DNA of 64,000 nt from Kalaharituber pfeilii. Taxonomy: Eukaryota; Ascomycota; Pezizomycetes; Pezizales; Pezizaceae. Every line of letters begins with the position of its first letter. Position 1 is the stretch's first letter. The notes beneath the pieces are model-generated. The model was not told the DNA's origin, did no database searches, and worked only from the letters and a program-made list of their open reading frames with translations. Position numbers and translations under genes: made by a program. Of the stretch, positions 46,698 to 57,080 are shown piece after piece. The stretch covers positions 310,001-374,000 of the forward strand of contig WHUZ01000031.1 in NCBI GenBank assembly GCA_015179045.1. The letters are read 5' to 3'.

Positions 46698-48400
46698 GTG
46701 TGGCGTGATTCAACAACTTCATCGAAGGCCTTCACCCCCTTTGAAGTCTCATATTGCGATTGGAATATCGAAAAAGTAATGCATATTGTGTCACGACTTC
46801 CTGGTGGCCCTCAATGCATGGGGGCAGAGGGCTCAACCGTTTACATCTCGGGATGACATAGAAAGGTGCCAGCGACGTGGGGGTACCTCCGAACGCACCA
46901 ACATAATGTATAAAGGTCATAAATCGCCCACCTGATCTAAGCCGTGGATCAAAGTAGGAGGGAGCGATCCAGGAGAGTTGCACCTGGAGGATGATTTGGA
47001 TGGCGCAGAGATCAGTAACTGTGCATCTGAGCTGGATTGAGGGCACAACATAAGAGGTAAGAACGGGAATTGGTTTCAAGAGAGCTATTATGTAGATGGC
47101 GCATGAAGATTGGACTCGCAATTGGATTTAATTCTGGTTCGGTTCACAACACATTGCGTGAAGAACTACTGTACGCTGTAGCGAAAACCATGAAAATCTC
47201 AAGCTTCCGTCGTCCCTTTTTAAAATATCTCTGATTGGTTCTACAAGCTTAGCCTCGACCTCGGGGAACGAGAGCTACGAGTTACTTCACACCCTGATAT
47301 CTACCTCTCGTATTCCTGTGCCATAGTCCACAGCATTCCAGAACACCGCTCCGACAACAATACAGAGGCTGTGTACGCAAAGCCTACCACAGCCTGTAAT
47401 TCATTGTCTATTCCTCCTTTCTTCTCCAACTTCGCTTCTCTTCTTCCGCAAATTTCAGCCCAATATGCTATGTAGACTGACCACCCTCGTCTCGTCAGCC
47501 TTATAATAATATAAACGCCTCTCTGAGATCATATTGTTAATTTATGCTCCAAAACCTAAACAGGGGATAATCCTTAAAAACAGAATGAAAAAGCTCCTTG
47601 ATGGCCAGGGACCACCACTTTAATGGAGAGGGCGAATGTGGTCACGTGGGCCTTATAGCTTGGCTGTAGCTGGATTACAAAACAGAGATGAGGTAAGTCC
47701 GGAGGCGCAGGAGTTTAATGCAGAAAGTTAAGTGTGATGTCTCCTGTACTATTCTTGATCATTCATCTCATCCTCTGTCGGCCTGTAACAGTTTTTAATC
47801 TTTACAAAAAAAACGATGGCCTGGCCGGTGCGTAACTGGTCGCTCGCAGTCATACCCTGTGCTATGCAATTCAACATGCAATGGTAATGGTGTGTAGTGC
47901 ACTCTTAAATGCCTCTGCCCCTGCTGGTCAACCCGTACGTGCGCAGTTGCTTAACTCACATCTTACAGTGACCAGTCAGTCGTCTCGAGCCACCAAGTCA
48001 GATCGCCATCAGCGATCGCAGACAACATGCAATAACTAGCATATGCAGTTAGGTATGTAGTATGTAGCTAAGCTTGACCTCATACTGCTCAGCCGCAGTC
48101 GAAATATAAATCTGGTCACTCCAAGCACGAACGTCAAGCTTATTTCCACAGTTAAAGTTATCCAGGAGCTTGTCGCAGTATCGAAAATATCCTCTTTCCC
48201 TCCTCTCAAAGGAATTTATACAGTGAATTCAACACCCACATTATGTTTTCAAATACTTCTCAGTTTGGAGGGCAAGAGCTCATGTTCAGATTGAAATAGT
48301 GTTGTCCAAGTCTCGATACACATCTTAGGTAATATTACTCAATCCATTTTCCTTCCATCTATCTTGCGAGACTGACATCCTTCAATCTGTTTATCGTCAC
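46698..48400. other. No supported gene
   Basis: The bases right after copy C (DSTTSSKAFTPFEVSYCDWN in one frame) may be the continuation of the interrupted SNF2-like region. The rest, to 48400, shows no recognised domain or repeat. Confidence 0.4.
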
Positions 48401-48439
48401 AGACATGGAAGCCAATGAATCTGACAGGCCGTGATCTGC

Positions 48440-48570
48440 ATTGGACTGAAACCGCCTGCACCAGCCTGGACCGGCCTGGACCGGCCTGATCCACATGAAT
48501 CAGGCCAACCAGGCCAGTCCAGGCCAATCAGGCCGGTTCAGGCCATTCAGGCCGGTTCAGGCCAATTAAA
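48440..48570. repeat. GGCCTGGACC-type tandem cluster, palindromic
   Basis: Repeats of a 10-bp core GGCCTGGACC on one side and its inverted form GGTTCAGGCC/GTCCAGGCC on the other, around a central TGATCCACATGAATCA. Similar clusters are found at 48906, 51168 and 53010. Confidence 0.8.
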
Positions 48571-48905
48571 CGAATCACTCCACAGCACAGCTATCCAGGT
48601 GAATTGAGGCCAGCATTTACCAGATTGTTTGAGTATTTAAATGAGTAGAATCTCCCATATGTCTAGAATTTTAAACAGCAGCGGTCTACGACTTTTGTTA
48701 AGTATGTATCACACTTTGTATTCAAGTTTATATACTCAGAAATATTTTAGAAATGATGGACCTTCCAGATAATACAACAGACGGGACTCAATTCTTCGAT
48801 AATGATACCTGATGCGCAACTGTCAATTACTGATAGTGGAAATATCCAGGACTATTAAAATCTAATTCACCTAGGTTAAATTCCAAAATCGCTTGAATTT
48901 ACGTA

Positions 48906-48980
48906 ATTGGCCTGGTTGGCCTGGACCGGCCTGGTTGGCCTGGACCGGCCTGGTTGGCCTGGACCGGCCTGGTTGGCAGA
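48906..48980. repeat. GGCCTGGTTGGCCTGGACC minisatellite
   Basis: About three and a half tandem copies of a 19-20-bp unit, GGCCTGGACCGGCCTGGTT. Same sequence family as the cluster at 48440. Confidence 0.85.
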
Positions 48981-49305
48981 AAGCTCGCAATACGGTTTGG
49001 TTCAAAGATTGATAGTCACAGAGCCGACTCAAAGTGAGTTTCTTTCCAAGATGTCATACGTTGATAAATTAACTTGTCATAGATTACACTTGGAACAATT
49101 CAGGTTATCCTCGGCAGCTCTTACCACAGAAAACGATAACCTTGTGTTTTGAGATTCGTCCCTTTGACATTGGCGGATTTTTCAGTGTAAAATTAAGAAT
49201 AGACTGTTGGGATTCTCTTAACATTGGCTTTCTTTAAATGTTGAAACGAGGCCCATTGTATGATACAAAGTCGAGAAACATTTGAAGTGTTAACCAAAAA
49301 CAAAA

Positions 49306-49342
<37 letters not shown>

Positions 49343-49547
49343 TCAATCGTTACCACAAATCTAGTCTCATGCCAAGCCCCTAGGGCACTCTCCGAGGTTG
49401 GCACCCTCCGAGCGCACCATTCTCCAATACGCATTCCACGTGGTTCCCCAGTAAGCACTCGAGTACTCAGTCCTACTCCTTCTGATTGTTACAAGGAGGC
49501 CTATGGCTCAGCAAGAGGTATGATTTTATCCACAGCTCCTCTTGTCC

Positions 49548-49769
49548 ATGCTAATTAATATAGAATATGATGCTTCTCGCCTTGAAGAAATGGCAGCTGC
49601 CAACTTCCAGTACTCACTGCAAATTCAAATGTTGGAAACGGAAGTAGAAGCGCTCCGGCAGCAGCAGGAGCGGGATGCGCAGACATTGTGCATATTAAAG
49701 AAGCAAAGCGTGCAGGACCGGGAGCGATTGTGCAGGCTGGAGAAAACTCTTCTCTCTGCCAAAGATTAA
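49548..49769 (+). CDS. Short coiled-coil ORF, left arm copy
   Basis: 73 residues, starting MLINIEYDASRLEEM. A single heptad-rich helix follows (QIQMLETEVEALRQQQERDA...ERLCRLEKTLLS), so a coiled coil is predicted. An upstream ATG (MAQQE, 49503) could join through an intron with a GCTAAT branch, but phase does not fit. The product is otherwise unknown. It is duplicated in inverted orientation at 49848-50117. Confidence 0.45.
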   Translation: MLINIEYDASRLEEMAAANFQYSLQIQMLETEVEALRQQQERDAQTLCILKKQSVQDRERLCRLEKTLLSAKD

Positions 49770-49847
49770 GAAAATATTGTTATAGAATTTAGAAATATTA
49801 AAGATAATGGATCAATTATTATAGAACGACAAAGGAAAAAAGCCTTT

Positions 49848-50117
49848 TCAAGGGACAATTGCCCCATTTTCTTGGTCGAGGTGCAATCGTGTACAGATGT
49901 CCCCAACAGAGAGAAGAGTTTTCTCCAGCCTGCACAATCGCTCCCGGTCCTGCACGCTTTGCTTCTTTAATATGCACAATGTCTGCGCATCCCGCTCCTG
50001 CTGCTGCCGGAGCGCTTCTACTTCCGTTTCCAACATTTGAATTTGCAGTGAGTACTGGAAGTTGGCAGCTGCCATTTCTTCAAGGCGAGAAGCATCATAT
50101 TCTATATTAATTAGCAT
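49848..50117 (-). CDS. Short coiled-coil ORF, right arm copy
   Basis: Same coiled-coil sequence as the left arm copy. Here the C-terminus extends beyond the repeat (after LLS: VGDICTRLHLDQENGAIVP), so this is likely the original copy, part of a longer minus-strand gene whose upstream exon could be the ORF at 50412-50825. Function unknown. Confidence 0.45.
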   Translation of the reverse strand: MLINIEYDASRLEEMAAANFQYSLQIQMLETEVEALRQQQERDAQTLCILKKQSVQDRERLCRLEKTLLSVGDICTRLHLDQENGAIVP

Positions 50118-50411
50118 GGACAAGAGGAGCTGTGGATAAAATCATACCTCTTGCTGAGCCATAGGCCTCCTTGTAACAATCAGAAGGAGTAGGACTGAGT
50201 ACTCGAGTGCTTACTGGGGAACCACGTGGAATGCGTATTGGAGAATGGTGCCGAGGGCTTGTTGGAGAACCATGTAGCGAATTGTGAACGGTAGTGAATT
50301 GCAGAATTGAGCCCGTGATGGGCCCAGTAATCGATACATTATTAATGGTTAGAGCAGGTGTATCCTAGTAAGCGTGCCCAAGGCAATATTAGCACAGGGA
50401 CGGCATCAACC

Positions 50412-50825
50412 CTACAAAGACTGTTTCCCCAAAGTGCAGAAAAAGCTACAGTGGGAGTCTATGCAGGCAAACCAGGGCACCGCAGACAGTGCCAAGGAAT
50501 GATGGAGGAATCGACCAAACGATGCAACCGTATTGATGATGTCGCTTACCTTAGCAGCACAGTTCAAGAGGGTATCAATGGTGGCCTTCTGTGCGTCACT
50601 CGCGGTAGTGCGAACATGTTGCAAGCACTTGTACCATGCTTCGTTGCATAATTTCTTGGAGACTCTTGTAGTGCTTTTCCTTGTACTTCTTCCTGGACGT
50701 GTTTTCCAATGCTTTGAGAAATTCCCATGATTCCAGGATTCATAGTTAGTATTATCAAAATATTTCAAGTCGTATTTTGAAGGCCCGTGAGTGGGTGAGA
50801 GTGATTGTTTTTTCGCGTGGGCCAT
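50412..50825 (-). CDS. Hypothetical protein, possible first exon of the coiled-coil gene
   Basis: 137-residue ORF starting MAHAKKQSLSPTHGPSKYDL. It has a basic, S/T/R-rich start (residues 40-60) and then a helical section (ASDAQKATIDTLLNCAAKVS). No domain was recognised. It lies 160 bp upstream of the right arm in the same orientation. I infer, but cannot prove, that it is spliced to the coiled-coil ORF. Confidence 0.4.
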   Translation of the reverse strand: MAHAKKQSLSPTHGPSKYDLKYFDNTNYESWNHGNFSKHWKTRPGRSTRKSTTRVSKKLCNEAWYKCLQHVRTTASDAQKATIDTLLNCAAKVSDIINTVASFGRFLHHSLALSAVPWFACIDSHCSFFCTLGKQSL

Positions 50826-51305
50826 GATGAGAAGGTTTGGTTTAGGGGATGATGCTCTGAACGTTGTTCTGAACGGGTTTAAATAATATTTTTGGTGTTA
50901 GGGGAAATTTTGATATGTAGCAATAAAATTAGGTAATAGCAATCTGGACTCTACATTATCTTTTGGGTCGATGCACTACATGGATTGCACTCGCAAACCT
51001 CGATTCAAAAGAGGTCTGTGTCCTCTGCCGGAATACATGTCTGGTTGCATTTCCCTGTAGGGGCCGTCTTAGCGCCACCCGGCACAAAATGACTACCGGA
51101 GATAAGCAAATCCTAATTACTGTAGGCAGGTGATAAGCAGCAGTTCCAAAGTGGTCTGCAGTGACCTGGACCGGCCTGGACCGGCCTGAGTGGCCTGATT
51201 GTTTCAGGCCGGTCCAGGCGGCCCTCACGGCCTGGCCTGCCCGGATGCAGGGGTATCGACAGGAGACTGTAGACTAGCCTGCCCAGTTGCAGAGGTATCT
51301 ACTAG

Positions 51306-51614
51306 ACAGAAAAATAAGTATGGATAAATGCATATTTATGCCCCATGCAGTATTCGGCAGAAACTAGCATTTTTTCGTATGCTTGGCTGGTGATAGCCAT
51401 AAGACAGTCCAAATTTCGTGATAGGGTGTCCAAATTCATTATGTAAGAAAGTATTTGGACAGCTGACGTGATGAAATTTGGACAGCTGACATAATGAATT
51501 TGGACTTTTACACCTATTCTTTACTGCCAAGCATACGAAAATATGCTAGTTTCTGCCAAATACCGCATAGCGCATAATATGCATTATCCCCTGTCCAAAT
51601 ACTTATTTTTCTGT
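51306..51614. mobile_element. MITE 1, 309 bp, flanked by CTAG
   Basis: Begins ACAGAAAAATAAGTATGGAT and ends with the inverted form ATACTTATTTTTCTGT. The arms match over about 80 bp, including GGCAGAAACTAGCAT and TTTTCGTATGCTTGGC. CTAG flanks both ends (51302-51305, 51615-51618). Internal blocks include GTCCAAATTTCGTGATA and GACAGCTGAC. No coding region. Confidence 0.88.
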
Positions 51615-51618
51615 CTAG

Positions 51619-51769
51619 TACAGGGGACGGCACAGGTCTTCAGATCGCATGCCAGGCTTATGCATATGCGTGAGAGGCGAGGTATGTAGACATTCCTATT
51701 GGTTTTATAGACTACATACATACACCTTGAGTGTAGTATGCGATCTGAAGACCTGTGCCGTCCCCTGTA
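51619..51769. mobile_element. MITE 2, 151 bp, perfect 32-bp TIRs
   Basis: TACAGGGGACGGCACAGGTC and the next 12 bases at the left are repeated exactly as their reverse complement at the right end (51738-51769). CTAG precedes (51615) and follows (51770). The TA at each end fits a Tc1/mariner-type target. Confidence 0.9.
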
Positions 51770-51773
51770 CTAG

Positions 51774-52939
51774 CCGAAAAAATAATATCCAGACAGGGGA
51801 TAATTGCATGTTATGCGCTATGCAGCATTTGGTGTAAACTAACATATGTTCGTAGTGGATAACCAATGAGACTAGTCCAATTTCGTAGATTGTCGAATTT
51901 TATTATGTCAGATTCCGGACAGCTGACATAACGAATTTGCGCCTATCATACAGCTGCAGAATAAACACATAACACAAGAACAAGGTAGTATATACAAGGA
52001 CGGTAGGCAAAAAAGGTCCAGGTAAAAACTCAAGTATCATTCTTAGTAACATAACAATATTCTCATAGGTGCTGAAATAACCCCCCAGAAAAGAGCAGCC
52101 ATTGTGGCCTACATTGAGGTATTCGTATACCAATAGTCCAAGCAAGCTTTTATCAATAAAACAATATCTACAATAATAAAGATACTGAAATCAACATGCA
52201 CTGACATCATTGAGAATGCAGTTTTGAGAGCTTTACATGCATCAGCTACAAATCTTGAAGTTGTGATAAAGTGCAGATGAGAGTACTGCCACTGGAGGTA
52301 GGTCACTACTGCTTGTTTTCACTGCTATTGCAGTGCTCTTCTGTAGCCTGTTCCAGAGGCTTTTCCGGAAGCTTTTGCGGAGGCTGTTCTAAGGCTGTTC
52401 CGGAGGTCGTTCCGGAGGTTGTTCCGGAGGCTACTTCGGAGGCCGTTTCGGAGGCCGTTTCGGAGGCCGTTTCGGAGGTTGTTCCGGAGGCTGTTTCGGA
52501 GGCTGTTTCGAAGGCTGTTTGAGTTTGAACAGCCTCTGGAACAGCTCTTGGAATGGCCTTGGAAAAGCTTCTAGAAAAGCCCTGAAGAGCAGTCTCGAAA
52601 TCTTAGGATCTATCAGAATAGTAATTTCTGATCATTATAATGCCTGAACCTGTACTTATCATGGTTGCCTGCAGTGCCATTTTTATATTCCTAATAGAGG
52701 ACTTATATCTATTTTCCTTGTCCTGATACATAGGTATAGGACTGTTGGTGTTACAAGTCCCAAATTCATTATGTCAGCTGTCCGGATACTTCTTACATAA
52801 TAAAATTGGACACTTCCACGAAATTTGGACTGGCCTCATAAAACATCCACAGCCAAGCATACGAAAATATGCTAGTTTATGCCAACTACTATAGCGCATG
52901 ATATGCATTTATCCCCTGTCTGGATACTTTTTTTTTCGG
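51774..52939. mobile_element. MITE 3 (1166 bp), same TIR family as MITE 1
   Basis: Starts CCGAAAAAATAATATCCAGA and ends with the inverted GGATACTTTTTTTTTCGG. The arms share GACAGGGGATAA, TATGCGCTAT and AAACTA. CTAG flanks both ends (51770-51773, 52940-52943). It holds a 15-bp minisatellite and no transposase. Confidence 0.85.
52340..52522. repeat. 15-bp minisatellite inside MITE 3
   Basis: Tandem copies of GGAGGCTGTTTCGGA and variants, about ten. In one plus frame it reads EAVSEAVSEVVPEA. The ORF (52271-52522) has no other features and is not called as a gene. Confidence 0.85.
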
Positions 52940-53339
52940 CTAGTAGATACCTCTGCAACCGAGCAGGCTAGTCTACTGGCAGTCCCCTGTCGATACCCCT
53001 GCATCCGGGCAGGCCAGTCTGGCCTGCCCCGAGAGGTCCCGGTCCAGGCCTCCGGTTGGCCTGGCCTGGCCTGGCCTGTTGGATTCATTGAATGGAAGCA
53101 GCAGGCCTTGCGATTGGAATGGTCAGACTGGCTGGACAACTGGCCAAAATCAGTCAAGAGGCCCAATATATTTTCAGAAGTGAGGAAATGGAGAAATGAG
53201 GGAAATGGGCTATGCACATGACTCTGTATTGCACAATGTCCGGACAGAAGGGTTTCGACTCAAGTAGTAGGGGCAAGCCTGGGGGCTGGGTGGCAGTTTC
53301 AACCAGCGAAATCAACATCCTGGTCCTAGTGATGAGTAG

Positions 53340-55937
53340 TATAGATATGAAGTAGCTGGTCTAGCGAGGATAGCTGCTGTGTTTACAAAAGTTGCTGAAT
53401 TGCAAGCTCGATATCAAAGTGCAGAAGAGAAGGATGACATGTGTGGAAGACATGACAGCCTCCTCCCAGTTGGGCGTCTGTTATCCAAGTTTCGGTCCAA
53501 ATCTCCACGTCCAGGATCTTCGAATTCTAGTCGACCTATGGGTCATGGTCTTCAGCCTTCAATTCCTATTCTCACTCCTGGTGACTTAGCCCTTTAGAAA
53601 ATCCAAATAACCTGGCCAGTAAACAACTTCCCGGGCTTAAAGAAGAAATTGCTCACCTTAATAGAGTTGCTCAAAATGTACAGCATTCTGTACCTACATA
53701 TCGCAAGTTGCGTTGAGCAAATACGGACAAAGCAAAGTGCAATGAGCTAGTAGGCCAGCTTAAAAAATACATTGACGGCCTCTTCGATGTATTGCCACCT
53801 AATGCTACTATTCCTAGGATGCCTCAGACTGCATCACTACATTTATCCTTTGACATTCCCTTCAGCCTTCCAGATATCCGACGGAATGCTGACTTCGTGG
53901 GGAGAGAGGACCTGCTGGAGCAGCTAAAGCAGGAGATAGAGAAGGGTGCAGGAACAATGGATATCATCCAGGTAGTACTTTATGGCATGGGGGGTATAGG
54001 AAAGACACATCTAGCTATGGAGTATGTTTACCGCCATACTGGAGACTACTCATCAGTGTTCTGGGTTAATGCAGCTGGTGAGCAGACTACGAAAATTAGT
54101 TTTACACACTATATGCAGCGACTTATCAAACACCATGCCAAACTCTCACATGAGCCAGACTATGCACACATTGGCCGACTCCTAGGCATGGCTGGAAAAC
54201 TTGACCAGACAAGAAAGTTCACTGTAAAACAGCCAACTGAAGAACAACATGTTGTCGATGCTGTGAAGGAGTGGTTAACGACATAGGACAACATCAAATG
54301 GCTACTTGTATTTGAATCTTGACAATCTGGAATCTTTTGACATCAATGACTATATTCCATCCACACCCACGGGACTATGATAATTACTAGCCGAAGACCT
54401 AAAAGTACACAGGGATGGAAGGGGGTAGAGGTGCAGCAGATGGATGATAGTGCAGCAGAGGAGTTACTGATTAAAAGTGCAATGCTAAATTTTGAGACAC
54501 TTCCTCCAGATGGTAAGTAAAGCTCAACCTCAATGCTCTCTGGTATAGCTTATAGTGTTGCACTGCTAATGCAAGGTATATAGAATAGCCAGCATGAGAA
54601 AGAAGCTGCTGCAACAATTGTATGCAAACTCGGGTACCTGCCACTTGCCATAGAGCAGGCTGGAGCATATATCCATGTTCACCAATATTTGTTTAGTAGT
54701 TATCTTAGTAAATATAATGCCAATATTACTCATCTGCTGAGCAAGAAATGGAAAGTTTGAAAGCATAATAGATCTGCCTTTCCTGCATGGGATCTGTCTT
54801 TTAATGCCATCCAGAATCAAAATCCTAATACTGCAGAGCTGTTGTTATTATGTGGATTTCTGGATAACAATGACATTTTCCAAGGTATTGCTGCAGCGAT
54901 GGATGAAATTGCCAAAGGATGGTATGTATAACTACTTTAAAAGCAGTGTGGGTAATAATGTCCATACAAAGTGGTCTTACTCACAATGCCTTACTACAGA
55001 TACAAGCTTGGGTGACTCATTCCAGATACTGTTCTCATACTCAATGGCAAAGCGGAAGGAGAGAGGTGATAGGTTTTAACATCCACCCACTAGTTCATAT
55101 GTGGGCTCAATGCAAACTGGAGATGGAACCTGAAAGATATAGCAATAAAGCGAGCGAGGCACTTCTTGTAGTTGCATCCGCAATTTCTACGAGTAGCAAG
55201 TGTAAGGTGGAAGATGGGTTTTTGAGCGACGAATCCTACCACATATCTTTGCAGTAGAAAGGCACCTGAAGTCTTTAGAAATTGGCAATGAGCAGATACT
55301 GACAGTCGCATACAGTCTGTGTTTACGTTATAAGTACCGTGGTTATTTTAGGAAGGCTGAAGAAATGTATCAGGTTGTATTGGCTGGACATGAGAAGTTA
55401 CTGGGCACAGATCATCCAGATACCCTTGGTGTGGTACACAACATGGCAGTGGTACTTGGCAAGCAAGGACAATATAACAAAGCACTGGAGTTATATGAGC
55501 GAGTATTAGCTGGACGAGAAAAGGCATTGGGTGCGGACCATCCAAATACTTTTGCTGTGGTTCATGACATGGCATTAATATCTCAGCAGCAAGGACAATA
55601 TAATATTTGGACAGCAAGGACAATATAACAAAGCACTAGAGTTTTATAGGCGAGCATTGGCTGGGAGAGAAAAACCATTGGGAGCAGACCACCCAGTACC
55701 CTTTCTACAGTCCATGGCATGGCAATAATATTCAAGCTCCAAAGACGTTATAATAAAGCACAAGAGTGGTATGAGCGAGCATTGGATGGAACAGAAAAGG
55801 TATTAGGTGCAGGCTACCCAGAAACCCTTCTGATTATCGGAAACATGGTCATCTTTTTTGATGCAATGGGGCAACCCAACAAGATACGGGAGTTTCGGGA
55901 GCGAGCATCTAGATACCCCAATACTCCATACATGTGA
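53340..55937 (+). pseudogene. NB-ARC-TPR protein (NLR-like) pseudogene
   Basis: Parts in order. An N-terminal helical region has LKEEIAHLNRVAQNVQHSV, then a stop, then ELVGQLKKYIDGLFDVLPP. The NB-ARC portion has RNADFVGREDLLEQL and P-loop YGMGGIGKTHLA (about 53980-54015), ending in a stop at 54285. In other frames follow WLLVF and DNLESFDIND (kinase 2 region), TMIITSRRPK and LGYLPLAIEQAGAYI (the GLPL-like motif). Finally come TPR_10/12-type repeats such as HPDTLGVVHNMAVVLGKQGQ, YNKALELYERVLAGREKALG and YNKAQEWYERALDGTEKVLG, to 55937. Intact members of this fungal NLR-like family are STAND ATPases implicated in non-self recognition. At least four frame changes or stops make this copy non-functional. 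Confidence 0.85.
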
Positions 55938-55939
55938 CT

Positions 55940-57039
55940 AGGTGATAATGTTATAAAGTAGGTTAAAAGATCTCTTACTAGTTAGTAAGGTTTGAATTCT
56001 ACCGGGGATATTGACACCTCTGAAAGGTCACCACACAAGCTTTCCGGTGAGTTTTCAAATGGCAGGGCCGAAAACTGCAGCTGCTAGCATCGGAGATAAA
56101 TATAACAAAATTTTACTTTTCCGCAACCTTATTTTTTTTTTTTTTGCGAATCCGGGAGGGGGGTAGTTGGGACGGAGGGGGGTTACGTATTAGGGTTCCT
56201 CCCATTTGGGTATATACACCAAATTAGGTAGCATAATTAGTGGGGTTCCTTTAACACACCTGCACCACAACTGTTCCTGCTCGATTTATCTATTTGTTAT
56301 TCGAGCCTATCTTTCTTATTAATTGTACCTTACATCTCGCCATACATCTTTACATCCTGTATATGTACGAACATCGAATCCTATAGTTTGAACAATCTCG
56401 CAACTTCCACAACTTCCTCCTTGTGCTGTCTAGACTTTCTAAACCTAAGCGCGTTATAGCTATCGTACGCTGCTCCTGAAGACACTCCTATCCAGCGGTG
56501 GAGATCCCAACACCCGTAGGGTCTTGATACCTGCGGTGTGAGGAGGAGCTCGAGTTTGAGGCCATGGCTGCGGATACTAGAGTATTTGTGCGAGGGTGCT
56601 TGAGTTCAAGACAGAAATTCTTCACAATATAGCTTGAGGTGATGGGCTATACACTTTGTTAACTTCATATATTTTACCCGGTAGTGTCATTACTAAGCAT
56701 TAGTTTATGCGATATCCAATTTGACAGGGAAAAATAGGTAGTGATGCCCCTTTCTGGGCTGCCGGACAGGCTATCCATCCAATATTCCCAAATATCCAAT
56801 ACTCTCCATTGTCCCGAGCTCGGGAGAAGACCCCTATTCAATAGCGGCTAATATGCAGTAAACGGGGATCCAATATGAGAGGTTCGATTATATATATATA
56901 TATATATGTGCCTTACCTCCACGATATACCAGACTTCTGCTGTTTCACAATTCTCTATGATGTCTTAGTCCCCTTAATCGCGACTCAGCGTTATATCTCC
57001 GTAAGGGCAAATTGGCCTGACCTTAGCCAAGCAGGGACT

Positions 57040-57080
<41 letters not shown>

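Larger units (their letters stand above)
49414..50251. repeat. Nearly perfect 345-bp inverted duplication with 147-bp spacer
   Basis: The left arm 49414-49758 and right arm 49906-50251 are reverse complements with almost no differences visible, from the GCACCATTCTCCAATACGC side to CTTCTCTCTG. Both arms carry the same coiled-coil ORF in opposite orientation. The spacer is unique. Upstream, at about 49305-49337, there is an A-run after AACAAAACAAAA. Confidence 0.95.
51168..53080. repeat. Outer palindrome with GGCCTGG ends, interrupted at its centre
   Basis: The left arm (about 51168-51301) and right arm (about 52944-53080) are inverted copies sharing GGCCTGCCCGGATGCAGGGG, TATCGACAGG, GACTAGCCTGC and GAGGTATCTACTAG. 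Without the interior, the two arms would meet in a perfect CTACTAGTAG palindrome. The interior consists of three MITEs. Confidence 0.85.

Noticed and set aside
52271..52522. EAVSEAV-repeat ORF
   Set aside because: It is produced by the 15-bp minisatellite inside a MITE; no sign of a gene.
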